From positions 169,563,486 to 169,627,485 of the forward strand of contig NC_090450.1 in assembly GCF_031143425.1 (NCBI RefSeq): a stretch of DNA of 64,000 bases. Direction: 5' to 3'. The translations under genes and the position numbers were made by a program. Positions 44,633 through 55,998 of the stretch are shown here, piece after piece (within the stretch, counting starts at the first letter, position 1; every line of letters starts with the position of its first letter). The stretch comes from Pleurodeles waltl (Eukaryota > Chordata > Amphibia > Caudata > Salamandridae). Below the pieces are notes generated by a model. The model worked only from the letters and a program-made list of their open reading frames with translations, had not been told where the DNA came from and ran no database searches.

Positions 44633-46996
44633 GATCCAAGCAGAGCTGGAAAAACTTAAAAGAAAGAAGGAATAATAGAAAGATGGACAAACAGTGGCAA
44701 AAGTGCATATTTGGAAAAAAAATTGCAATAGTGAGATAAAGGGGCAGTCAGTATCTGGTGGGGCATTAAAGAGACTTAAGGTAGAATTAAGACTACACAG
44801 CTCTGGTGTTCGGCAGTCCAAAATTCTATAGCGTGAACTGAGGGCTTCTGAGCTAAACTTTGGACCCTGCACTTATTCTTTTACACATTAAGCACTGCAC
44901 AGGGGAGATTGGAGCTGTGGGGTGTTCTCCTCCTAAGATCATGATGGGGCATTCATGAAATAATCAAAAAAACATAAAATGCCACCAATGAGAAGAAATT
45001 GACAGAAATGTTGCACCTTTATACTCTCTGTATCTACCTTCCTGGCTTTGTTCACATTGTTTTAATTTTTCTCACCTCTTTTCTTTTTTCTTTTCTGTCT
45101 CTCTCACTGTGTTTGATTTCCTCTATTTTTCCTTTCTTCCCAAGTTTCATCATTTGTCTTTCCCTCTCTGTATCTCTGTACTTAATTCATCTCCCAGTCC
45201 TACACCCTAAGGTCTATCATGGCATTCCAGTGAAATGTTGTTTATGAGCATCTGTCAGCAGACCTCCAGACAGAACGGGGGGGGGCATAAAGCACTAATT
45301 ATATATTTAGGGCCTGATTAAGTGTTTGGCAGACAGGTTACTCCATCACAAAATGGAGGATATCCAATCTGCAGTATTACAAGTGCCATAGGTTATAATG
45401 TACATGTACTAATGCAAATGAGATACCTATTGCATTCAAAATTTGTGTTTAAAATAAGCCAATTATTCAGAGTTGGCTCAGCTGTATGCACAGTAAAGTT
45501 AATTTAAAAGGATAACAGCAATAACCATCCAATTGTAGTCTTCTTAACATATGGCTGGCCATTCTTTTATTCGATATTTATACGGACGAGTAGTACTTGA
45601 GTAGTAGATAGAGCAAACATGTGTTTTATCCAAGAGTACACAAATGAAGAAAAGATGGAAGAAGTTGACCAATTGCAAGTTAGAATATGCCACAAATAGC
45701 AAGATTAGGCTGTAAGTGTATATCATGTTCCAAAGGGGTATTTGTTGCAGCTGGACTTGTAGTGGCAAGGTCAAGGTGGTGTAAGCAATGGGCTTAACTT
45801 AAACATGAATATTGAATGAAAAGTGAAAATTGTACTCTAAATGAATGACTGTTGTGTTACTATTAACTCTACTTTGGACTCTAACACTGGATTTGGTGTG
45901 CTTCAGGCCATCTTACATCAGAGACATCACCTGCTTTTATTCCCCTGCTGTTATTTGTTTAGAGGAATCTCTGGAGGAAATGCACACAATTTCCAACCAG
46001 AGCAGACCCTCTAAGAGGTACCTGATAATCTCCTGCTATTCAGTGACCTCTGTAGTGAGGGTATCTTCCCAGGCTCCTAGATGAGGAAGGAAACTGTTCC
46101 AACATGATTGGATGACTCCAGTTGCCAGCTGCCTAACTCCCTGTAGTTCAGCATATGAATTGAGGCATATCTTCAGCTTGGATCTGGATGGTCATGGAAC
46201 ATCCTGTTGTTGGTGCTACCAGTAAGAAGAACTTGGAGCTGCCAGTTTCCTCCTGGCTAAGATCAAGCCTGAAGTCACCTTTACTGTCTCTTCTGGCCTG
46301 CCTGTGTCTGACTCTGCTGCTGACCCTGCCTTCGTGGAACACTCCCATTCAGCTCAAGTAGTTGTCAGAATTGAGTTCAAACAAAGGCAATGAACCATGC
46401 TAGAGTGCTGGAAACAGTGGGCGATGGCCAGTGAAAAATCATGAGAACCAGAACACTAGACTGCTATCTCCATGAATTCACATACTTATAGCCTGGTGTT
46501 AAGCTCTTCTCTGCGCAGATCACTGTTTAAGATCATTCGTGGCTCAGAGTTTTCATTTGGTAACAGTTGCAAGTAGTGTTGGCTCACCCCATGTATGTAT
46601 CAATTCATACTTATATTCGTCCCTCATGTTAGTTTATATTTCAGTTTTCAGTTCCCTCAGTCTTTCCCCGTTCTGATCTAAAATTTTCCCTTTGCCTCAC
46701 TGCCCTTTGTTGGTCTGTCCGTCCCTTACAGTTATATAGTTCTGTACTCAATGATGTGTTTGCAACAGTCTTATGGGGCTTAAGACTGGATTTCTGGATA
46801 GCCCGGCCACATCCACTGCTCAAACTGGTAAGTTTGTACCTTCCTATGTATTTTCATCCCCTCTATGGCTTTTTTTATACTCATCTGTCCTTCTATGTTT
46901 TCAAACTTGTGCTTAGTAAACTATCTCTATACCATTGGCATTGCAGAGCGCCATCCCTTGACTGAGGCTATTCAAACTGTGAGCATGCTTCAGTCT

Positions 46997-46998
<2 letters not shown>
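44633..46998. other. Unassigned DNA
   Basis: No feature could be supported. Confidence 0.4.
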
Positions 46999-47049
<51 letters not shown>

Positions 47050-47112
47050 CTCTCTTTTTTTCCTCTCTCTCTCTCTCTCCCTCTGTCTCTCTCTCTCTCT
47101 CTCCCTGTCTCT
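46999..47112 (+). repeat. (CT)n microsatellite
   Basis: About 110 bp of CT/TC dinucleotide with a few interruptions (cgctctctc, ttttttcc). The Ser-Leu open frame across it is not a gene. Confidence 0.97.
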
Positions 47113-47839
47113 CCCCAGCTTCCTACCACCATCAGCACGTCCATCTCTGCTCAATGGTATAGTTAATCAGGAACAGCATGAGGTTCCAGCAGGCCTACAT
47201 CCTAAGACCCTAGGAGCTGGCAAGGTCCAAAATGGGACCCAACTGAAAATCCACTTCTGGTTATGGCCCAGGAAATAACCCAAATTCATGAAGACTTAAT
47301 TGAGGCTTATTAGGAACAAATGTTCTCGTTAAACATGCATAATTCACTCACACCTGGCCCTGCTAATAAAACTCCCACTTCACATCTGATTGACAATAAC
47401 ACAGCAGGTAGCAATGGGCCAGAGACTAGTAATAGTTGAGGTCTAGCAATAGAGTGTAATCGCCTGAATAACAATAGTGTGGTTTTAGCCCCTCCAGAAA
47501 ACAATTGGTGGTGACCTCCACAATTTTCAATGCTTCTTGACTCAATGCAAATTGCATTTTTTTAGTCAAATCACAGTTTGTTACCAATAGTTTCAAAATT
47601 ATCTTTGCTGTATCATATCTAAACAAATATACATTGATATGGACCATAACTCTTCTTTTAAATCAGAGACCCTAGTTAACTGATTATGCTAGAGTCTTGC
47701 TTAATTTAAGGCAATCTTTGACAAGAGCCATGACACACAATCTGCTGATTTAGGTCTATTAACATTATGACAATGGAGAATAGTGAAGTGGTGGCCTTAC
47801 CTGAAGAACCTATTGAAAAAGGATAAACACTGAAGACAC
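47113..47839. other. Unassigned DNA
   Basis: No feature was recognised. Confidence 0.4.
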
Positions 47840-47842
47840 TTA

Positions 47843-48311
47843 GGGCCTCATTACAACATTGGCGGGCGGCATGCGCTGCCCGCCAAGTTGCAACTGCTGG
47901 GCGGCCGCTCGGTGCCCATTTTGACATCCCCGGGCCGGCGGGCGGATGTGGGCCGCAACATGGGAGCCGGCTCCAAATGGAGGCGGCGGTGTTGCGGCAA
48001 TGCGATGGGTGCAGTTGCACCCGTCGCGCTTTTCACTGTCTGCATAGCAGACAGTGAAAAGCCACATGGGGCCCTGTAAGGGGGCCCCTGCACTGCCCAT
48101 GCCAGGGGCCCGCGACTCCCCGTACCGCCATCCTTTTCCTGGCGGTTCAAACCACCAGGAAAAGGCTGGCGGTCGGGGACTCATAATCCCCTGGGCAGCG
48201 CTGGGCTTCTGCCGTGGTCGTAATCCCCCAGGAATCACCGCCAACCTGTTGGCGGTACTTCCGTAATTTTAGCCCTGGCGCTCTCGTACCGCCAGGGTCA
48301 AAATGACCCCC
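47843..48311. mobile_element. Hairpin-rich MITE, second copy of the 28248 family
   Basis: Flanked by TTA on both sides (47840-47842, 48312-48314). The left end is GGGCCTCATTACAACATTGG and the right end the reverse complement of GGGGGTCATTTTGACCCTGG. It shares with 28248-28876 the block 'ggtgcagttgcac', the stem CACTGTCTGC/GCAGACAGTG and the subterminal CCGCCAACCTGTTGGCGG (48238-48255). It has fewer and less perfect hairpins. The left terminus resembles Harbinger A, the right one the other MITE. Confidence 0.85.
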
Positions 48312-48568
48312 TTATTCTCATTGATAAAGGGAGGCAGAGAAAACAAGACTCAGCCTGTACTGTCAGTAATTAGGACATTTTGTTTACAACTGTCCAGATT
48401 TGCTGGAAAATGACATAGGTGGTCATTATAACATTGGCGGTGACTGTTAAAGTGGAACAGGCTGGTGGTAATTACCTCCAAAGTAAGACCATGACATTGA
48501 TAACTCCCATAGACTGTCAATGTACCACACCAACCGCCAGTGCATTAACCCCATATCTGCCACTGAGG

Positions 48569-48833
48569 AATTGCACAGTGGTGAAAGACCGCCTTCCGCC
48601 ACGACGCCCAACGTCGGCGGAGTTACCTCACTTCCACCTGTCCCTATATACAGGACAGGCGGTCACCATTTCATGGTGGTGGACAACATTCCGATCTTCC
48701 ATAACTGCATCATTGCAGAAAATTGCACATACATTGCCATTCTCACTGTCCCATCACATTAATGCTGTTTGCGCACTGAAGTGGTGGTTCCATAGTTCAA
48801 ATTGTGACAGCCTACTCACTCTTATGTCCCTTA
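48569..48833. promoter_or_regulatory. Nuclease-side half of the Harbinger C promoter
   Basis: Homologous to the inverted 11640-11900 of Harbinger B ('gaattgcac', 'cggagttacctcacttccacctgtccct', 'aggacaggcggtc' in order). It contains TATATA in 'ccctatatacagg' (48643-48655). Confidence 0.45.
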
Positions 48834-49207
48834 GGGCCAGATGTAGGAAGGCATTAGCGCATCGCAAACGTCGAAAAACGCCGTTTGCGAGGCGCTAATG
48901 CCCTCACGCGATGCAGAAACACATATTGCAAGTCGGTACCGAATCGCAAAATGTGTTTCAGACTCGCAAATAGAAAGGGGTGTTCCCTTCCTATTTGCAA
49001 GTCGCACCGTGATGTAGAGTTGATTTGTGACCGCGAAAGCAACTCGCAGTTACTTGAAGTGGATGGGACCCCTTCCCCTTTGTGATTGCATAAAAAAATA
49101 TTTTTTCAGAGCCTGTGGACCACTGCCTACTCTGAAAAAAAACGAAACTAAAAGGTTTCGGTATTTTTTTCTATTTGCAGCTCGTTTTCCTTTAAAAGCA
49201 GTCACTT
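48834..49207. mobile_element. Foreign repeat fragment inside Harbinger C
   Basis: Starts GGGCCAGATGTAGGAAGGC after a TTA and shares the GGGCCAGATGT end with the MITE at 43971. It contains the bulged hairpin GGCATTAGCGC..GCGCTAATGCC (48854-48901). It replaces the region encoding the nuclease N-terminus. No right-hand end was found. Confidence 0.6.
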
Positions 49208-49945
49208 CCCCCAGATGGAAGATTTGGTCATTGTGAACATAGGATTCTATGCAAAGGGACAGATACACAATATCATTGGGGCGATTGATGGTAAATATAT
49301 TGCGTTTGCCCCCCCCGCCAGAATGAACAGGTGTTCAGGAATCAGAAGAGTTTCCACTCACTCAATGTGCCAATGGTGTGCCTGGCGGACCAGTACATCT
49401 CCCACATCACTGCCAAGTATCATGGGTCGGTGCATGACGCCTTTGTTCTGATGAATAGCAGCATCCCAAAAGTGATGGCCCAACTACAGAGGCACAGAGT
49501 GTGGCTAATAGGTGACCCTGAGTCCCCACCCACTGCATGTCAGTATATGCCTTCTGGTGTTATCCCCATAACATTGTGTAAGGCTAATGCTTGTCCCTCA
49601 ATACGTGCAGGTGACTCTGGCTACCCAAACCTATCGTGGCTCCTGACCCTTGTGGGGAATGCTAGGACAGGGGCTGAGAACCATTATAATGATGCACATG
49701 GGTGAAACAGGGGAATAATCAAAAGGACCTTCGGCCTCCTGAAGGGCAGGTTCAGATGCCTGCATCTGACAGGTGGATCCCTGTGCTACTCACCCGAGAC
49801 GTTTTGCCAGATAGTAGTGGCATGCTGCATGTTGCACAACCTGAGCCACAGATTACATGTGCCTTTTCTGCAGGAGGAGGTGGCTGGAGATGACCCTGTT
49901 GCAGCTGTGGTCACTTCCTTTGCATCTCAACTTACTGTCACCTGA
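49208..49945 (+). pseudogene. HARBI1-type transposase of Harbinger C, inactive
   Basis: Lacks the N-terminal region. The core starts MEDLVIVNIGFY and IIGAIDGKYIAF, which keeps the first catalytic Asp. A frameshift follows in the C-run at about 49310, then NQKSFHSLNVPMVCLADQYI. A 99 bp intron (49512-49610) precedes GDSGYPNLSWLL. After YNDAHG a TGA stands at an Arg codon position, consistent with CpG decay. The catalytic Glu block reads GIIKRTFGLLKGRF, so Glu has become Lys. The end is LHVPFLQEE and a diverged tail. The nuclease is inactive. Confidence 0.88.
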
Positions 49946-50334
49946 AGCTTGTCATTTTACAGATGTTGGTGATATGACAATTGTGTCCTCATGTTATTAC
50001 TACAGACAGCTACAGGTCATTATTTGTATGCTATCATAGTGTTCAGATCATTTGCACTAGATGTGACTGGTCCCATAAATGCACATTTTCTACACATAAA
50101 ACAGTGTTACTCAAGTTGTGTTCATGGGTGTTTATTGTAGTGCAAATAATTGAGGGAAAGGTGCAATGGAATGGGGTGAAGGTAGAGGAAAGTCCAGGGT
50201 ATTGTTCCAGTCTGTTTGTAGCTCAGGTCCAGTGTCCAAGGGGCCATAGGAAGGGAAGCAAAGGCAGTTCAAAGCAGACAAGGTGACAGGGTGGGACACA
50301 AGGGGGACAATCAGGAGAGTCTCATTTCCTGGTG

Positions 50335-51592
50335 GTAGTCTTGGTCTTGGCAAGTGTCTCTGGCTTCTGTCTAGGTTGCAGGGAGTGGTTCACCTTCTGC
50401 AGGGGCAGGGGCGCTGGTGGCCTGTGGTTCCTGTGGTGGGTACTTCTGCCCACTAGCTGCAGCAGAAGTGGAGGGCTGGTCAATAGACTGGCTAGTGGTA
50501 AGGGCCCGCTGGTGTGCTGTCAATTCCCTCATGATGTTGGCCATGTCAGCCAGCACCCCGGCTATGGAGATCATGGTGGTGTTGAGGGCCTGCAAGCCCT
50601 CCATTATCTCCTGATAGTGTTCCTCCTGCAGCCGCTTGTTCTCCTGCATGTTGGTAAGGATCCGGCCCGTCGTGCCCTGGAATTGTTGGTATGCCCCCAG
50701 GATTTTGGTGAATGCCTCCTGGAGAGTGGGTTCCCTGGGCCTGTCCTCCCCCTGGCGCACAGTGGTCCTCCCAGTGTCCCTGTTGCCCTGTGCCTGTGTC
50801 CCCTGAACAGTGTGCCCACTGCCACTGACCCCAGGTCACTGATTGTCTTGGGGCGAGGTGTGGACTGGGGTCCCTGTACAGCTAGGCACACTGTTCATTG
50901 ACATGTCCTGGGGACAGAGGTGTGGGAACGCTGGGTGGGTGTTGTGGTATTGGATACTGATTGGGGAGACTCTGTGGTTGACTGGGAGTGGGCTGGGATG
51001 ACCGACTGACCAGTGGTCCCTGATGGGCCAGGTAGTTCATCCAGATCCAGAAGTCCAGAGTTACTGTCATGACTGTGGGCATCTTCTGCTGGGGGACTGG
51101 TTTGCCGTGGCACCTCCTCTCCGCTAACAATGGGTGGGGAACATGTGGGGATGTTAGTGATGTATTATTCTTTATGTCTGTGACATATTGTACATCCCTA
51201 GCTTCCAGTCTATTGTTGCTGTTGCCCTGCCACCTTTGTATGTGTATTAGTGATGTATTGTGGGATTATTAGTTTCCCTATGCTGTGGATGCTTTTGTGA
51301 TGGGTGTCCATGCAGGGCTTGGAGGACTTGGTATAGCATGCAGGTTTTGGCATTGGGTTAGTCAGATGTGTAGGTGCAGTGTGTGGGATAGAGTGGAGTG
51401 ATAGGAGTGAGGGTGAGGGGGTGAGATGGCATGCAGTTATGGGAGTGATAAGTAGTAAATCTTGACTCACCAGTGTCCAGTCCTCCAGCTACTCTAGTGA
51501 GTCCCTCAGGATGCAGTATTGCCAAGACTTGCTCTTCCCATGCTGTGAGCTGTGGGGGAGGAGGTAGGGGTCCATGGCCAGTCCAAGACCTA
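50335..51592 (-). pseudogene. Myb1 3' part of Harbinger C
   Basis: On the minus strand: the end of exon 1 (about 51592-51475, with a GGTGAGT donor), then exon 2 (51120-50335). Exon 2 includes SNSGLLDLDELPGPSGTTGQ, the helical LGAYQQFQGTTGRILTNMQE, a Pro-rich linker and KTTTRK with a stop. Frameshifts lie near 50890 and 50390. It continues, beyond the provirus, with the N-terminal exon at 59188-59410. Confidence 0.75.
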
Positions 51593-51706
51593 ATACTTGG
51601 GCTACTTTCTCATGTACCGCAATGAGGGGATGGTCAGCTGTTTGTCTAAATACTGTTAGGACATACAAAATTAAGGTACTAAAAAATATTATTTGTACTA
51701 TGCAAT

Positions 51707-51728
51707 GCATTTTTTTTTTTTTTTTCTT
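51707..51728 (-). other. A-run at the 3' side of the provirus
   Basis: A run of about 17 T plus TCTTTT on the plus strand, so A-rich in viral sense. It lies about 220 bp after the pol end. It could be an internal polypurine stretch or a retroposition trace. Confidence 0.5.
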
Positions 51729-51946
51729 TTCAAAAGTTATAGAAATAGATATGAAGTCTGTTCAGTAAGGCAATGGCACGCAGTGTGCTGTCCTCGTCTT
51801 CCCCTACTAGTCTGCAGTAGTCTTGTTCAAGGGCGGTTTCACGGACCTGCCCTGCAGTGTCCTCTTCAGTCTATTTTTCTGCAGGTGTGACTATCACCTT
51901 TCTTCGAGACTACGTTGTGTGCTTCACTCAACTGCTTCAGTTGGTG

Positions 51947-52505
51947 TCACCTGACACTTGATGACGGACCCTCAGTGTGGCTCTTGGGAATGGTCTGGTC
52001 TGTCTCCCCTTTTTCTGGTAAGCTGTGCTGCTCCACGGGTTGCATGTGCTCATCCGTTGTAGGCACGTCGGTCTTTGTTGTTGATGGTGCGAATCTGCAC
52101 CTAGTTCCGTGAATCCACTCAGTACGTCCCTGTACCTTCACCGCCGTCCGCGTCACCAGTAGCACAAGGTGTGGTCCAGTCCACCTAGAACTAAGAGAAA
52201 CATCTTTTATTTTTCTCACCATGACTATGTCTCCAGCTTTAAAAGGATGTGTGGGCTCTGAGGACGGATGGGGCAAGGCTTCCTTCACCTGGAGATGGTG
52301 ATGCCTCAAGACTGATGACAATTTTATAGCATAATCAGAAATGTTTTCATCTGTCCACAGCAGTGCTGCTTGAGATGCTTGTAGAGGCAACCTCAACCCC
52401 ACAGACATAGGCCGCCCCATCAGTACCTCATGGGGGGACAAAAGGGTTGTCCTAGATGGAGTTGCCCTTATGGCATGCAGCACTAACGGTACCCAAATCG
52501 GGGTA
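51947..52505 (-). pseudogene. pol: Integrase C-terminal part of the provirus
   Basis: Starts within WVPLVLHAIRATPSRTTLLS and reaches PHEVLMGRPM, the end of the catalytic core. It continues to the C-terminal DNA-binding domain with RWTGPHLVLLVTRTAVKVQG and EWIHGTRCRF, then a hydrophilic tail. It is in a different frame from the upstream integrase. In gammaretroviruses env overlaps this end; no env signal was seen here. Confidence 0.8.
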
Positions 52506-54123
52506 TGATATCTTTCATCAAGCATCGCACCACAGTTGCCGCATCATTCTTCCTTGTGGGAAACGCCTCCACCCATTTTGAAAATTGATCTACACACACC
52601 AGCAAATATTTGAATCCATTCACTGGGGGCATATAGGCAAAGTCTATTTGGACATTGGTAAACGGCCCCTGTGGTACTGGTAAGTGATCATGTGTAGCAG
52701 GGGACCGGCCTTTAGTATGCTGGGCACAGACAAGACATTGGGAGCAGAATTGTGCAGTGAAGGCTGTTATCCCTGGTGCAAACCATTCCTGTCTAATTAG
52801 CTCATTCATCCCCCCTCGTGCCATGTGAGTGGGTCCATGAGCAAGCCTTGCAAGGGGAAGGAACATACTACGTGGAGCCACAGGTCTCCCATCCTGGTGG
52901 ACCCACAATCCCTCATCATTTTGCAAACACCCAGCATCAGTCCACACTCTTTCCTCAGCTAGTGCTGCAGACCATTGTGCTTCCTTTACATCAGCTAGTA
53001 ACAACTGTCTCTGAATAAGCTGAATTTTAGGAATGCTTTTTGCCATTAGGGGCACCATTTGTATTGGCTGTAACATGCTTTCTCTTGCTGCTGTGTCAGC
53101 CTTGGCGTTTCCTCTGGCTATCTTGGTGTTAGCCCCTGTATGTGCCTCGCATTTTATTACTGCTATGCTGTTGGGTAGTAGTATTGCTTTTAACAAGTTC
53201 TTTACTAAAAGGCCATTTTGGATGGGGCGCCCTGCTGCTGTTATGAAACCACGATACTGCCACAGCTGGCCAAAATCGTGGACAACTCCAAAGGCATAAC
53301 GTGAGTCAGTATAAATGTTAACACTTTTCCCATCGGCTAGGATGCATGCTCTTGTTACAGCATACAGCTCAGCTTGCTGGGCAGATGTGCCAGGGGGCAG
53401 AGCTGCACTTTCAATTATGGTGTCTACTGTTGTTATCGCATACCCTGCTCTGTAATCGGTGTCTGTTAGTCTACTGGAGGAACCATCAGTGTACCACTCA
53501 TAGTCTACCTTTTCTAAAGGTGTCTGTTGTAAATCTGGTCTGGGTGTGGTGCATGTTTCTACAACCTCAACACAATCATGGTCAGGGGTCTCATCAGAAT
53601 CACCTATGGCAGGTAATAATGTTGCCAAATTAACAGGGGGGCATTTTTTAAGGGTAATATTAGTGTTAGACAACAATGTGACCTCATAACCTGTGCGCCT
53701 GGCTGCCGAAAAATGCTGTGTTGCTGCTGATGACAACAACAACTGTACCGAATGTGGCACATAAACAATACAAGGGTAGTCCATCACAATGGGAGCCGAC
53801 CTCTCTACCATCACAGCGGCTGCCGCCACTGCTCTCAAACAGGCTGGATGCCCAGTCACTGCCGAAGGCAAAGTCACAGAGTAATACGCCACAGGTCTTT
53901 TTCCAGAACCATGCTGCTGTGTCAGTACACCATTTGCAATGCCGTCTTGCTCTGACACATAGAGATGGAAGGGTAGTTTGTAATCAGTGAGCCCCAATGC
54001 TGGCGCAGTACACAATGTCCCTTTCAGTTTCTTGAAACATTCTGCAAGTTCATTAGTCCATACAATGTTGTTGGGTGCATCCTGTAGTGTGTATTTCCTC
54101 AATAATGCATCATAGGATCTGTA
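52506..54123 (-). pseudogene. pol: RNase H and integrase N-terminal part of the provirus
   Basis: Continues the reverse-transcriptase frame after an amber codon. The RNase H domain keeps its acidic residues: YTDGSSS, QQAELYAVTRA, IYTDSRYAFG and GNAKADTAAR. The integrase follows with a zinc-binding HHCC block (HGPTHMARGG..FCSQCLVC) and the first catalytic Asp in NVQIDFAYMP. After KDIIPRFG the frame breaks: the region with the second Asp and the Glu of the D,D-35-E triad is missing, a deletion of about 100 codons judged by family length. The open frame itself begins at a TTG and needs the upstream part. Confidence 0.87.
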
Positions 54124-55458
54124 CTAAGGGATCCACTGGCGGCAGTAGTTCATTATCCCCAGGAAGGACATCATTCCTTTCTTGGTGGACGGTGGCTGCA
54201 TGCTTTTAATCATCTTTATTCTGTCAGGTGATATGCAGCGCGTACCTTTGGATATCACATAACCAAGGTAAGTCACCTCTTTTTGGCAGCTCTTCTGGAG
54301 GTGGTTCAGCAGAGCTACAGTGTCTTTTTCACAAGCCTCTAGTGATGGGGATGCCACAAGCAGATCATCAGCGTACTGCAAGATGACACTGTTGCCTTCC
54401 AGGTGTATGCTGTCCAGGTCTCTCTTTACTGCCTGTGCATAGACCGTGGGACTCTCTGTGAAGCCTTGGGCCAGTCTTGTGAAAGTGTACTGGGTATCTT
54501 TTATTGTGAAGGCAAAGAGGTACTCACTCTCTGGATGGACTCTAATACTAAAAAACGCACTTGAGAGATCTATAACTGAGAAGAACTCTGCTTCAGCAGG
54601 TATAGAAGATAATATAGTATTGGTGTCAGGCACAACAGGTGCTAAGGGAACCACAATGTTGTTTATCTGGCGTAAATCCTGTATGAATCTATACTGCCCA
54701 GTGTTGCCCTTGGGCAACGGAATTATTGGACTGTTACAGGGGCTAGTGGTCTTTTTAATGATACCCTGTTGTAAAAGGGACTCAATCACAGGTTTTATTC
54801 CCTCCTCTGTCTGAGGTGACAGTCTGTATTGACGCACATAAGGTAGTTCTGCATTCTCCTTAAGCTTCACTTTATGGGGAGGGCATGTTTTTAACAATCC
54901 TGCCTCATTTTTGTGTTTTGCCCAAACCTCTGAGTTCACTTGTTCTAGGACCTTGTTTTTTGTCAGCTGTAAAGCCATATTCCCTTCAATCTTGTCAAAA
55001 ACTGCAGTCCTGTCATTTCTGAGCATACACAACGTCCAACACCATCCTTCTCCATCTCCCAACACAGACACAACTCCCAAAGGAAATGTAAAGTCCTTAG
55101 TTCTTGGTAAGACCCGGAGACGTTGGACCATGGGGCCCAAATCTTTAGGGTAAAATCCTGGTGCTACAGCTATGGACACATGTGGTTCTGAAGCTGGTAC
55201 TTGAAATAACCTCTCTTCCTGTGATCCTAGCTTAATGCTGACAGCACAACCCTCTTTTCCTACATACAATGTGTCTTCATGCAACTCCGTTGTCCAGTAC
55301 AAATATTTGTCTGCCATGTAGGCGTACCATTCAGGCACTGGGCCTGTAAAAAATGCTGCAGTACAGTGTCTTGGCCCAGGTACTAATTCCAACTGTACTA
55401 ACTTGGTCATCAAGTCAATCTCAATGTCAGTGCTGTATTTAAACAATTCTTTAAACAT
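54124..55458 (-). pseudogene. pol: Reverse transcriptase of the provirus
   Basis: 444 codons ending at an in-frame TAG (54126-54124). Visible are IIPLPKGNTGQYRFIQDLRQ, FSVIDLSSAFFSIRVHPES (motif A Asp), LAQGFTESPTVYAQAV, VILQYADDLLVASPSLEAC (catalytic YADD) and FLGIMNYCRQWIP at the end of the connection start. All catalytic residues that can be seen are intact. Between the protease and this start, 55459-55587 stays in the same frame but holds a TAA and a TGA. The start codon given is only the first Met of the open part. Confidence 0.9.
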
Positions 55459-55587
55459 GTCATTGTAGAAATCTCCCTGTAACGGGGTCCATTGGTATCA
55501 TGTTGGAGAGAGAGATAAAACTGGGTTTGGACATAGCATAGAGTCCTCACTCAATTTGCAAGCAGTAAGTGCTCTATTAGCCAATTC

Positions 55588-55992
55588 TTATCTGTCCTCA
55601 GGCACTTGTAAGTAAATCCCATTTTGTGAATAATATAATGTTGCATGCAATTTACAGAGGAGGTCTCTTCCCAGCAAATTGATGGGTTCATCTGGTGACA
55701 GGAGAAACTGATGGGTCGTTGTGAAATCCTCAACAGAAACTGGAAGGGGTTCTGATAACTCTTCATGCATCAGCATTCCATTTACAGCTACAGTAGTTAC
55801 TGTTTTACCACTATTGGGACCCAATTTGTTTCTTACTGCAGAGATCGTTGCACCACTGTCTATTAGGAAATCAATTTCCTTACCTCCTACCTTAATTGGG
55901 AACATGGGATTCTCCTCAGGCGTGTCAGATACCTTCATCATAAAGCACTGTGTTCGCCGGTTTTCTGTTGTTTGGGTCATCTCTCTCTCCAC
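55588..55992 (-). CDS. pro: Retroviral protease region of the provirus (in frame with gag)
   Basis: Carries the aspartic protease active site IDFLIDSGATISAV and, further on, a flap-like INLLGRDLLCKL. It lies in gag's frame, directly after the gag amber codon, so it would be made as a gag-pro-pol readthrough product and needs no start of its own. It ends at a TAA after LQVPEDR, which in an active virus would be open into reverse transcriptase. Confidence 0.82.
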   Translation of the reverse strand: MEREMTQTTENRRTQCFMMKVSDTPEENPMFPIKVGGKEIDFLIDSGATISAVRNKLGPNSGKTVTTVAVNGMLMHEELSEPLPVSVEDFTTTHQFLLSPDEPINLLGRDLLCKLHATLYYSQNGIYLQVPEDR

Positions 55993-55998
55993 GTGGTC

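Noticed and set aside
46865..47278. 137-codon frame with a Ser-Leu run
   Set aside because: It is the translation of the (CT)n microsatellite.
51600..51947. An env gene after pol
   Set aside because: Only about 350 bp, no long frame, no signal peptide, no furin site or transmembrane segment.
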